DNA from: Streptomyces sp. NBC_01306
Lineage (GTDB): Bacteria > Actinomycetota > Actinomycetes > Streptomycetales > Streptomycetaceae
Length of the DNA stretch: 64,000 nucleotides
Direction: 5' to 3'
NCBI RefSeq assembly: GCF_026340465.1
Contig: NZ_JAPEPC010000002.1
Coordinates: forward strand, 494,436 to 558,435
A program made the position numbers and the translations under genes. The notes below the pieces were generated by a model. It did no database searches. It was not told where the DNA came from and saw nothing but the letters and a program-made list of their open reading frames with translations. Shown piece by piece: positions 32,760-40,560 of the stretch (position 1 is the first letter of the stretch; each line of letters opens with the position of its first letter).

Positions 32760-34823
32760 ATGGAGGCGGGCGGACAGCAGGAGCGAGCCACCGGCGACAC
32801 AACGCAGACCGGGCGCACCGCGCAGACGGCGCAGTCCCGGCGGAACGGAGCCGCGCACGGCACCGTGACCCATCAGCTCATCGCGGACCACCTGGTGGAA
32901 GGGCGGATGGAACCCGGCACCGAGATCGGACTGCGGGTGGACCAGACGCTCACCCAGGACGCCACCGGCACGCTGGTCATGCAGGAGCTGGAGGCGCTCG
33001 GCCTCGACCGGGTGCGCACCGAGGCGAGTGTCCAGTACGTGGACCACAACATCATCCAGACCGACGAGCGGAACGCCGAGGACCACGCGTTCCTCCGCTC
33101 GGCGGCCCGGCGCCTCGGTGTCTGGTACTCGAAGCCGGGCAACGGTGTCTCGCACCCCGTCCACATGCAGCATTTCGGTATTCCGGGCCGGACGCTCGCC
33201 GGTTCCGACTCGCACACCTGCGCCGCCGGGGCCATGGGCATGTTCGCGGTCGGCACCGGGGGCCTGGAGGTCGCGCTGGCGATGGCGGGCCGTCCGTTGC
33301 GCATCACGATGCCGCACATCTGGGGCGTCCGGCTGACCGGATCGCTCCCCGAGTGGGTCAGCGCCAAGGACGTCGTACTGGAGATGCTGCGCCGGCACGG
33401 TGTGAAGGGCGCGGTGAACCGGGTCCTGGAGTACCACGGTCCGGGGCTGGCGTCGCTGTCGGCGATGGACCGGCATGTGATCGCCAACATGGGGGCCGAA
33501 CTGGGCGCCACCACCACGGTGTTCCCCTCCGACGACGCCGTACGTGACTTCCTGCGCAGCGAGGGCCGTGAAGACGTCTGGACGCCTCTGCGGGCGGCGG
33601 ACGACGCGGTCTACGACCTGGACGAGGAGATCGATCTCGCAGCGCTGGAGCCGCTCATCGCCCGGCCCACTTCGCCGGGCAACGTCATGCGGGTGCGTGA
33701 CGTCGCGGGTGAGCCGGTGGGGCAGGCGGTGATCGGTTCCTCCGCCAATCCCGGTCTGCGCGACTTCGCCATGGCGGCGGAGATGGTCCGCGGGCGGCAG
33801 ACCCCGCCCGGGGTGAGTTTCGACGTCAATCCGACCTCCCGGGAGATCCTCCAGGACCTCAGCCACTCCGGCGCGGTCTTCGACCTGATCGCGGCGGGGG
33901 CCAGGATCCACCAGGCGGGCTGCCTGGGGTGTATCGGCATGGGCCAGGCACCGGCTGTGGGCCGCAATTCGCTGCGTACGTTCCCGCGCAACTTCCCCGG
34001 TCGTTCGGGTACCGCGGACGACGCGGTGTGGCTCTGTTCACCGGAGACGGCGACCGCCTCCGCGCTGAACGGTGTCATCACCGATCCGCGGGACTGGGCG
34101 GCGGAGACCGGACTCTCGTATCCGGTTGTCGGGACGCTGCGGGCGGAGCCGGTCAACACCGCGATGCTCGAACCTCCGCTGCCACCCGAAGAGGCTTCCC
34201 GCGTGGAGCTGGAACGCGGTCCGGGCGTCTCCGCCCTGCCCGACCTGGATCCGCTTCCGGACACCGTGTCGCTGCCGGTGCTGCTGAAGATGGGCGACAA
34301 CGTGTCGACCGACGAGATCTCACCGGCCGGCGCCAAGGCGCTGCCGTACCGCTCCAACATCCCGCGCCTCGCGGAGTTCACCTTCACCCGGATCGACCCC
34401 GACTACCCGTCCCGCGCGGCGGATTGCCGGGACGCGGGCGGACACCTCGTCGTCGCCGGGGACAACTACGGGCAGGGGTCCTCCCGCGAGCACGCGGCGC
34501 TCACACCCCGGTATCTGGGACTGCGGCTGGTGATCGCCAAGTCGTACGCGCGGATCCACTGGCAGAACCTCGCCAACTTCGGTGTCCTCGCTCTCGAATT
34601 CGACGATCCCGCCGACTACGACCGCATCGAGCAGGGCGACGAGATCCGGCTGGAGGGTCTGCACGCGGCCCTCGCGCCGGACGCCGATCCGTCGCTGGTC
34701 GCCGTCAACACCACGCGGGACGAGAGCTATCGGGTGCACCACCGGCTGCCGGACCACCGGCGCCGGACGGTGCTGCTCGGCGGCATCATCCCGGCGGTGG
34801 CGGCGGAGGAGGCCGGACGCTGA
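32760..34823 (+). CDS. Aconitase-family hydratase
   Basis: A 687-residue member of the aconitase superfamily, a [4Fe-4S] hydro-lyase. Signs are VTHQLIADHLVEGRMEPGTEIGLRVDQTLTQDATGTLVMQELEALG, the Fe-S loop IHQAGCLGCIGMGQAP with two of the cysteines (the third is SDSHTCAAGAMGMFAVG), and the swivel domain GDNVSTDEISPAGAKALPYRSNIP and GDNYGQGSSREHAALTPRYLGLRLVIAKSYARIH. It is shorter than housekeeping AcnA (about 900) and matches the roughly 650-residue aconitate-hydratase type. The ATG follows GGAGG by six bases. A role in a secondary route is possible. Confidence 0.85.
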   Translation: MEAGGQQERATGDTTQTGRTAQTAQSRRNGAAHGTVTHQLIADHLVEGRMEPGTEIGLRVDQTLTQDATGTLVMQELEALGLDRVRTEASVQYVDHNIIQTDERNAEDHAFLRSAARRLGVWYSKPGNGVSHPVHMQHFGIPGRTLAGSDSHTCAAGAMGMFAVGTGGLEVALAMAGRPLRITMPHIWGVRLTGSLPEWVSAKDVVLEMLRRHGVKGAVNRVLEYHGPGLASLSAMDRHVIANMGAELGATTTVFPSDDAVRDFLRSEGREDVWTPLRAADDAVYDLDEEIDLAALEPLIARPTSPGNVMRVRDVAGEPVGQAVIGSSANPGLRDFAMAAEMVRGRQTPPGVSFDVNPTSREILQDLSHSGAVFDLIAAGARIHQAGCLGCIGMGQAPAVGRNSLRTFPRNFPGRSGTADDAVWLCSPETATASALNGVITDPRDWAAETGLSYPVVGTLRAEPVNTAMLEPPLPPEEASRVELERGPGVSALPDLDPLPDTVSLPVLLKMGDNVSTDEISPAGAKALPYRSNIPRLAEFTFTRIDPDYPSRAADCRDAGGHLVVAGDNYGQGSSREHAALTPRYLGLRLVIAKSYARIHWQNLANFGVLALEFDDPADYDRIEQGDEIRLEGLHAALAPDADPSLVAVNTTRDESYRVHHRLPDHRRRTVLLGGIIPAVAAEEAGR

Positions 34824-34882
34824 CCCGGACGGCCCCATCGCGTACCGTCCCGGAGCCCTCACCACAGGGATGAATCACCCGC

Positions 34883-35938
34883 TCAGGCCGACGTGGTCAG
34901 TACGTCACGCGTCACAGCATGAGCGAACTCCTTTCCGGCGCAGTAGCGTTCGACCTCGTCCACGGCGCTGCGGGTGATGCGCTGGAGCTCGCCGCCCAGC
35001 GATCCCGCGATGTGCGGTGTCAGGAGAACGTTGGGCAGCGAGTACAGCGGTGACGCCGCCGGCAGCACCTCGGGATCGGTGACGTCGAGGACCGCGTGGA
35101 TACGTCCTGCCGAAGCCTCAGCGGTGAGGGCCTGGGTGTCGACGAGCGAACCCCGTGCCGTGTTGATCAGTGTGGCGCCGTCCCGCAGCAGCGACAGTCT
35201 CCGGGCATCCATCAGATGGTGGGTCTCGGGCAGCGCGGGGGCGTGCAGGGAAACGACATCGCAGACCGTCATCATCTCGTCCAGTCCGGCGAGCCGGGCT
35301 CCCAGCGACCGGGCCCGCACCGGGTCGAGGTGGGGATCTGCCACCAGGAGGTCGAAGTCGTAGGGACCCAGCAGCTCCAGCACCCTGCGCCCTACCAGGG
35401 ACGCGCCCACCACGCCGACCGTCCGGCGGTAGTTGCCGAAGCCCGGATAGCGCGCTGCCCAGTCCAGAGCGGCCCGGTGTTCCCGGTAGAGCCCACCGAT
35501 CTCCCGTACGCGTTTGTTGGCGAAGAGGACAGCGGCAACCGTGTACTCGGCAACGGGCAGGGCATTGGCGGCGGCTGCCGTGGAGACGAGAAGCCCGCGG
35601 TCCCAACAGGCGTCCGTCACATGGTGTTTGACACTTCCCGCGGCGTGTACGACCGCTTTGAGCGCCGGCATACGCTCCAGCGCGGCGTGGTCGAGCACGG
35701 GGCACCCCCAGGACGTGATCAGGAGTTCCACGGCTGCCAGGTCCGGGGCTGTCAGATCCGGTACCCGGTCGAAGCCGTCGGTGACCAGCCGGGGAGCGAT
35801 GTCGACGTGCCGGGTCAGCTCTTCCAGCACGGCCGGCGGGAAAAGTGCGTCGCGGTGCGGGCGGCCCATGGCGAACAGGGCGCGCGGGCGGGACGGAGCG
35901 GAGGGCAGCGAGGTGGAGGGCAGCGGAGCGTGTGGCAT
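34883..35938 (-). CDS. D-isomer-specific 2-hydroxyacid dehydrogenase
   Basis: A 351-residue NAD-dependent dehydrogenase. Rossmann signature VGVVGASLVGRRVLELLGPYDFDLLVADPHLDP, then CDVVSLHAPALPETHHLMDARRLSLLRDGATLINTARGSLVDTQAL (with the substrate-binding Arg), and ending DVTDPEVLPAASPLYSLPNVLLTPHIAGS (with the catalytic His). The ATG at 35938 has GAGG directly upstream and is preferred over 35950. It is the last gene of the sugar ABC operon, so it may reduce or oxidise an acid derived from the imported glycan. The substrate is unknown. Confidence 0.85.
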   Translation of the reverse strand: MPHAPLPSTSLPSAPSRPRALFAMGRPHRDALFPPAVLEELTRHVDIAPRLVTDGFDRVPDLTAPDLAAVELLITSWGCPVLDHAALERMPALKAVVHAAGSVKHHVTDACWDRGLLVSTAAAANALPVAEYTVAAVLFANKRVREIGGLYREHRAALDWAARYPGFGNYRRTVGVVGASLVGRRVLELLGPYDFDLLVADPHLDPVRARSLGARLAGLDEMMTVCDVVSLHAPALPETHHLMDARRLSLLRDGATLINTARGSLVDTQALTAEASAGRIHAVLDVTDPEVLPAASPLYSLPNVLLTPHIAGSLGGELQRITRSAVDEVERYCAGKEFAHAVTRDVLTTSA

Positions 35939-35959
35939 GGGAATCCTCATGACGATGGC

Positions 35960-36910
35960 CTACTTGACGGCGCCGGCTGTCATGCCGGACTTCCAGTACC
36001 GCTGGAGCATCAGGAAGAGGACCAGCAGGGGAGCCACCGACACCAGCGATCCGACGACGGCCAGGAGATAGTCCTGCGGGTGCCCCTGGGAGAGCGCGGA
36101 CGAGTACCAGACGTAGAGCCCGAGGTTGACCGGATAGAGCTTCTGGTTGGACAGCATCACCAAGGGCAGAAAGAAGCTGTTCCAGATCTGGGTGAACTGG
36201 AAGAGGAAGATGGTCACGAAGGCGGGCGCGAGCATGGGGAAGGCAATGCGGCGGAAGGCTTTGAACTCCCCGGCCCCGTCGATCCGGGCCGCCTCCAGGA
36301 CCTCGTCGGGGACATAGGACGCGCTGAAGACCCGGGCCAGGTACACCCCGAACGGGAACACCAGGCCGGGGACGAACACTCCCCAGAAGGTGTTCACCAG
36401 ACCGACCTTGGCAGCGATCAGGTACAGCGGAATCGCCATCGCCGTGCCGGGCACCATCACGCCCAGCAGGACGAGGGCGAAGAGCTTCTCCTTGGCGGGA
36501 AAGGCCAGTTTGTCGAAGGCGTACCCGGCGGCCACGCTGAACACCGTGGCCAGCAGCGCACCCACCCCGGCGTAGAGGAAGGTGTTGGCCATCCAGCGCA
36601 GGTAGATGCGGTGGTCGACGTCGAAGAGGTGGTGGAGGTTGCCGATGAGAGCGAAGCCGTGTCCCGGTGCGAAGCCGTTCGTGGCGAAGAGGTCCTGGCG
36701 GCTCTTGGTGGATGACAGCACCAGCCAGAGCAACGGCAGGAGTGTGTAGAGGGTCGCAAGAGCCAGCATGGCGGTCACACCGGTCCTGGACAGCAGAGCG
36801 GAGGGCCGCCGGCGGGGGCGGCGTGGGCCGTCCTGGGACGGCCCGGCTCCGCTCCTGTGGCCCGGGGCCGGGGTGAGGACCGGGGGACTGAGTGTCGTGG
36901 ACTTGGTCAC
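35960..36910 (-). CDS. Sugar ABC transporter permease (MalG-like)
   Basis: A 316-residue inner-membrane permease of carbohydrate uptake ABC systems with six helices. The EAA-loop reads VPDEVLEAARIDGAGEFKAFRRIAFPMLAPAFVTI, which contacts the ATPase. It starts at a GTG that overlaps the stop of the other permease (GTGA). An additional 40-residue basic N-terminus precedes the first helix. No ATPase gene is present, as is usual in Streptomyces, where MsiK energises several sugar importers. Confidence 0.9.
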   Translation of the reverse strand: MTKSTTLSPPVLTPAPGHRSGAGPSQDGPRRPRRRPSALLSRTGVTAMLALATLYTLLPLLWLVLSSTKSRQDLFATNGFAPGHGFALIGNLHHLFDVDHRIYLRWMANTFLYAGVGALLATVFSVAAGYAFDKLAFPAKEKLFALVLLGVMVPGTAMAIPLYLIAAKVGLVNTFWGVFVPGLVFPFGVYLARVFSASYVPDEVLEAARIDGAGEFKAFRRIAFPMLAPAFVTIFLFQFTQIWNSFFLPLVMLSNQKLYPVNLGLYVWYSSALSQGHPQDYLLAVVGSLVSVAPLLVLFLMLQRYWKSGMTAGAVK

Positions 36911-37803
36911 GACTGCCTCCTGCTGCGCGAAAGACGGGTCACGAGGAACGACAGCACTGCGGCGAACAGCGCGATGAGCACTGAGGCGGCTGCGGCCAGG
37001 CCGAAGTCGTTATGGGTGAAGGCGGCGGTCTGGACGTACATGTTGGGCGTCCAGCTGCTGCCGATCGCGCTGGAGGCGCTGTAGATGACCTTTGGCTCCG
37101 TGAAGAGCTGGACCGAGCCGATCACGGTGAACAGTACGGCCAGCGAGATGGCCGGGCGGATCATCGGCACCTTGATCGACAGGGCGGTACGGATACCGCC
37201 CGCGCCGTCGATCTTCGCCGCGTCGAGGGTCTCGCGCGGCACGGCCTGAAGCGCGGCGTAGAAGATGACCATGTTGTATCCGACCCACTCCCAGACGGCG
37301 ATGTTCGCCGCGGAGAACACGGCGTTGTCCGCCGACAGGAAGCTGATGTCGAGGCCGCCGGAGTTGAGGAGATCGATCACCGGGCTCAGCCCGGGTGTGT
37401 ACAGGTAGACCCAGATGAGTGCCGCGATCAGACCGGGCACCGCATGCGGCAGGAACAGGGCCAGCTGGAAGAAGACCCGCGCCCTGACCAGTGCCGAGTC
37501 CAGGAGCAGCGCGAGGACGAGTGCGCCGCCGATCATCAGCGGGATGTAGACCGCGACGTAGACGGCGATGGTGAGGAATCCGTCACGGAACGCCGGGTCC
37601 GACAGTGCGTTGGCGTAGTTGTCCAGGCCTGCGAAGACCTCTTCGGTGCCACCGAATCCGAGGCCGGAGGTATGGGTGGTGAACAGGCTCATCCGGCCCG
37701 CGTAGACCAGCGGGGCGAGGGTGACGGCGGCGAAGAGGACGAAAAACGGTGCCAGGAGCAGCGCGGCAGTACGGCGCTGTGCACGGGCTGACGGGCTTGC
37801 CAT
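36907..37803 (-). CDS. Sugar ABC transporter permease (MalF-like)
   Basis: A 298-residue permease with six membrane helices and the EAA loop VPRETLDAAKIDGAGGIRTALSIKVPMIRPAISLAVLF. The ATG at 37803 follows GAGGAAGG; upstream in-frame codons read into low-complexity Pro/Ala sequence. It lies 97 bases after the binding-protein gene and overlaps the second permease by four bases. The pair should form the membrane channel of an importer for an oligosaccharide handled by the neighbouring lyase-like protein. Confidence 0.9.
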   Translation of the reverse strand: MASPSARAQRRTAALLLAPFFVLFAAVTLAPLVYAGRMSLFTTHTSGLGFGGTEEVFAGLDNYANALSDPAFRDGFLTIAVYVAVYIPLMIGGALVLALLLDSALVRARVFFQLALFLPHAVPGLIAALIWVYLYTPGLSPVIDLLNSGGLDISFLSADNAVFSAANIAVWEWVGYNMVIFYAALQAVPRETLDAAKIDGAGGIRTALSIKVPMIRPAISLAVLFTVIGSVQLFTEPKVIYSASSAIGSSWTPNMYVQTAAFTHNDFGLAAAASVLIALFAAVLSFLVTRLSRSRRQS

Positions 37804-37862
37804 ACCGGCCTTCCTCAGTGAGGGCGGGAAAGTGCGGGGTCGGGGTGCGGGGGTGTCCCTCT

Positions 37863-37889
37863 CCGGCGGGGCGGGGTCCGCGCCGCCGG
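37863..37889 (-). terminator. Attenuator-like hairpin between binding protein and permeases
   Basis: CCGGCGG and CCGCCGG pair across a 13-base loop in the 97-base gap after the binding-protein gene. Partial termination here would give more binding protein than permease. Confidence 0.5.
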
Positions 37890-37900
37890 GGGCCGGCCTG

Positions 37901-39205
37901 CTACGGGGCAAGCTTCATACCGCGATGCCTGATGTCCTTGACGGTGGCCTGTTGCGCGCTGTTGAGGACGTCGAGAAGCTTCACGCTGCCCTCGGCGACC
38001 TTCGGGAGCCCGTCGATGAGGGACGTGTTGGTGGTTCCCATGACGGGGCCCCAGGTCCAGCCGGGCACCACCGCCTTGTAGGACTTGCTCCCCACCGCGT
38101 AGATGTCCTGGCCGCCGAAGTAGTCCGTGGCGAAAGCCGTTCTGGCGACCGGCACGAGCCGGGGGTCGGCGGGGAACATGCTGCTGGTGCCGTCGGAGAC
38201 CCACGCCTTCATGCCCGCGGGGTCAGTGGTGATCCACTTGATGAACTCCGCGGCGGCTCCGCTGTTCTTGGCGCCCTTGGGGATGACGAAGGACGAGCCG
38301 CCGTACATGGCGGAGGCCGGCTTGCCGTCCCAGGTCGGGACCGGGGCCACCGACCACTTGCCCGCCTGGTCGGGGACGGTCGCCTGCTGGGATCCGGCGC
38401 ACCAGCTCGCGCAGACATAGGCGACGGTGTGGTTCTGCTGGACGCTGGTCCAGAACGGGTCGAGCGTGCTCAGCGACCGGACGAGACCCTGCCGGGCGAG
38501 ACCGCCCCAGTAGTCGGCCACCTTGCGGGAGGGGGCGTCGTCGAGCGATACCTTCCAGGCGTCCTGCTGCGTGCCGAACCATCGCGATCCGGCCTGCCAG
38601 GAGAGTGCGCTCAGCAGTCCGGGGTTGTCGGTGAACATGACACCGCCGCGGGCCTTCGGATCGGCCTTCTTGACTCGTACGGTCATGTCCCGGTACTCGT
38701 TCCACGTCTTGGGAACGCCGATCTTGTGCGCCTTGAAGAAGTCCTTGCGGTAGTACAGCATCAGCGGGGCGGCGTCCCGGGGAACGCCCCACGTCCGGCC
38801 CCCCAGCTCGACCAACCGGCTTACCGACGCCGGGAAATGGGCTTTGACCAGGGAGCCGAGGGGCTTGTCCAGGCTCTCCAACTCGCCCTGGGTGGCGAAC
38901 TCCGGCAGCTGCGGGTACTCGACCACCGCGACGTCGGGGACCGTGCCGGCCTTCACGGCGTTCGTGAGCTTCGAGTAGTACTCCTGGCCCGAAGGCACCG
39001 ACTCGAAGTTCACTTTGATACCGGGGTGGGTCCGGTTGAATGCATCGGCCACCTTGTCGGAGCCCTTGACGAAGGACCAGAAGGTGACCTCTCCGGTCTT
39101 CTTCTCCGCCGCGGACCCCCCGTTGTCCGCGCCTCCGCATCCCGTACTGAGCAGGCCGAGTGCCATGACGGAACAGACCAGAGCTGTCAGACGTCTACGA
39201 AACAT
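37901..39205 (-). CDS. Extracellular sugar-binding lipoprotein
   Basis: A 434-residue solute-binding protein of family 1. Lipobox LLSTGC at about residue 23 follows an Arg-rich start, so the mature protein is a lipid-anchored receptor. The fold signs are EVTFWSFVKGSDKVADAFNRTHPGIKVNFESVPSGQEYYSKLTNAVKAG, DVAVVEYPQLPEFATQGELE, and SMYGGSSFVIPKGAKNSGAAAEFIKWITTDPAG. It is the first gene of the importer operon, and a candidate operator lies 73-97 bases upstream of its ATG. Confidence 0.92.
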   Translation of the reverse strand: MFRRRLTALVCSVMALGLLSTGCGGADNGGSAAEKKTGEVTFWSFVKGSDKVADAFNRTHPGIKVNFESVPSGQEYYSKLTNAVKAGTVPDVAVVEYPQLPEFATQGELESLDKPLGSLVKAHFPASVSRLVELGGRTWGVPRDAAPLMLYYRKDFFKAHKIGVPKTWNEYRDMTVRVKKADPKARGGVMFTDNPGLLSALSWQAGSRWFGTQQDAWKVSLDDAPSRKVADYWGGLARQGLVRSLSTLDPFWTSVQQNHTVAYVCASWCAGSQQATVPDQAGKWSVAPVPTWDGKPASAMYGGSSFVIPKGAKNSGAAAEFIKWITTDPAGMKAWVSDGTSSMFPADPRLVPVARTAFATDYFGGQDIYAVGSKSYKAVVPGWTWGPVMGTTNTSLIDGLPKVAEGSVKLLDVLNSAQQATVKDIRHRGMKLAP

Positions 39206-39277
39206 GCTGTGTCACCGATCGTTCGCTGGGGTGTCACCGCAATCATTCGATACAGACGACAGACAGTCAATACATAT

Positions 39278-39302
39278 GCTTTCGCTTGCTTGAAACGAAA
39301 GC
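39278..39302. promoter_or_regulatory. Operator of the sugar ABC operon
   Basis: GCTTTCG at 39278-39284 and CGAAAGC at 39296-39302 form an inverted repeat with 11 bases between, in an AT-rich gap between the binding-protein start and the DeoR/LacI-type gene. The right part, TGAAACGAAAGC at 39291-39302, recurs exactly before the lyase-like gene. Confidence 0.65.
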
Positions 39303-39322
39303 GATACGGCATCACATGCCGG

Positions 39323-40423
39323 TCACTCTCCTGTGGTGCCCGCCCGGCTACCGGCGCCACAGGACGCCCGCACCCGCAGTTCCGGACGGAGCAGAATCTC
39401 CGCCAGCGGCGTGGCAGGGTCGGACAGCCGGCGCACCGCCAGGTCGAGGGCCCAGGAACCCACCGCCTGCTTGGGGGGCGCCACCGCGGTCAGGGGCACC
39501 TCGCTCAGCTCGGCGACCTCGTCGTCGTAGGTGACCAGGGCCAGGTCCTCCGGCACCCGCACGCCCCGAGCGCGCAGGATGCCGACGAGGGCAATCGCGT
39601 CGATGTCGTTGTGCACCAGCGCCGCCCGCACCTCACCGGCTTCCACGGCCCGGACCACCTCCTCGAAGCGCCCGTCGACCGGAGCCGCATCGCCGCTGGT
39701 GGTGATGCGGTACTCGGGCCCCGGCGTGAGTCCCATGGTTTTCACGGCGTCGGCGTATCCGGCGCTGAGGAGAGCCGTGTTGGGACTCTCTGCCCTGGCG
39801 ACCAGCGCCACCCTGTCGTGTCCGAGCCCGGCCAGGTGCCGTACCGCCAGCGCCGCCCCGTAGGCATGGTCCGAGGCCACCTGCTCCAGCCGGCCGGCCA
39901 TCAGCCCGGCCCGGCGCTCCACCAGCACGACCGGCACCTCCAGGCCGCTCAGCCACCGTTCGGCTTCGTCCAGAGGGCTCAGGCCCGGGTGTGGCATCAG
40001 CAGCAGGCTGTCGATGCCACCGGCCATGAGCTGGCGTACCTGCTCCTGGTGCTCCGACAGCGACTGCCCCGAAACGGCCAGCACGACACGCACACCGCGC
40101 GCCCGCGCCGCGTTCTGGACACCGCGGATCACCTCGGCGTAGTAGTAGCCGCCCGGAGGCACCACCAGGCCGACGCTGTGCCGCTCCCCCGCGTCCGGCG
40201 GGGCGGGAACAGCAGCCTCGGTCGCTGCCGGCGCCCCGGCCGTGGCCAGGGCCTTCGCTCCGCCGTGCACACGGGCCAGCAGTCCTCGGTCGGCCAGCTC
40301 CCGCACGTCCTGGCGCAAGGTGACGGCGGAGACGCCCATCTCCGCCGCCAGTTCCTTGACTGTGATCGAACCCTGGCGCTCCACAGCGCTCAGGATCGCT
40401 TTCCGCCGCTCGTCGGCCAACAC
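39323..40423 (-). CDS. Hybrid DeoR-HTH / LacI-type sugar regulator
   Basis: A 366-residue regulator. The N-terminal HTH is DeoR-like (RRKAILSAVERQGSITVKELAAEMGVSAVTLRQDVRELADRGLLARVHGGA), while the rest is a LacI-type sugar-binding domain (HSVGLVVPPGGYYYAEVIRGVQNAARARGVRVVLAVSG, and HDRVALVARAESPNTALLSAGYADAV, VPEDLALVTYDDEVAELSEVPLTAVAPP). The GTG at 40423 follows GAGAGGGG; a GTG at 40465 is an alternative. It lies directly upstream of the importer operon on the same strand. The ligand is probably the imported sugar. Confidence 0.88.
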   Translation of the reverse strand: MLADERRKAILSAVERQGSITVKELAAEMGVSAVTLRQDVRELADRGLLARVHGGAKALATAGAPAATEAAVPAPPDAGERHSVGLVVPPGGYYYAEVIRGVQNAARARGVRVVLAVSGQSLSEHQEQVRQLMAGGIDSLLLMPHPGLSPLDEAERWLSGLEVPVVLVERRAGLMAGRLEQVASDHAYGAALAVRHLAGLGHDRVALVARAESPNTALLSAGYADAVKTMGLTPGPEYRITTSGDAAPVDGRFEEVVRAVEAGEVRAALVHNDIDAIALVGILRARGVRVPEDLALVTYDDEVAELSEVPLTAVAPPKQAVGSWALDLAVRRLSDPATPLAEILLRPELRVRASCGAGSRAGTTGE

Positions 40424-40560
40424 CTTGGGTCCCCTCTCGGTAACGAGTGAGTCATCCTCTTTCACTCGACTACCGAAAGATATCAATCAAAGGCAGAGAC
40501 CGGCTTGGATCGGCGGATGTGCTGGACAGCGGCTGTTCGGTACGACAGCGGCCCGTTGTC

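Noticed and set aside
37721..40450. A 909-residue plus-strand frame across the binding-protein and regulator genes
   Set aside because: Crosses two clear genes and their promoter; no domain character.
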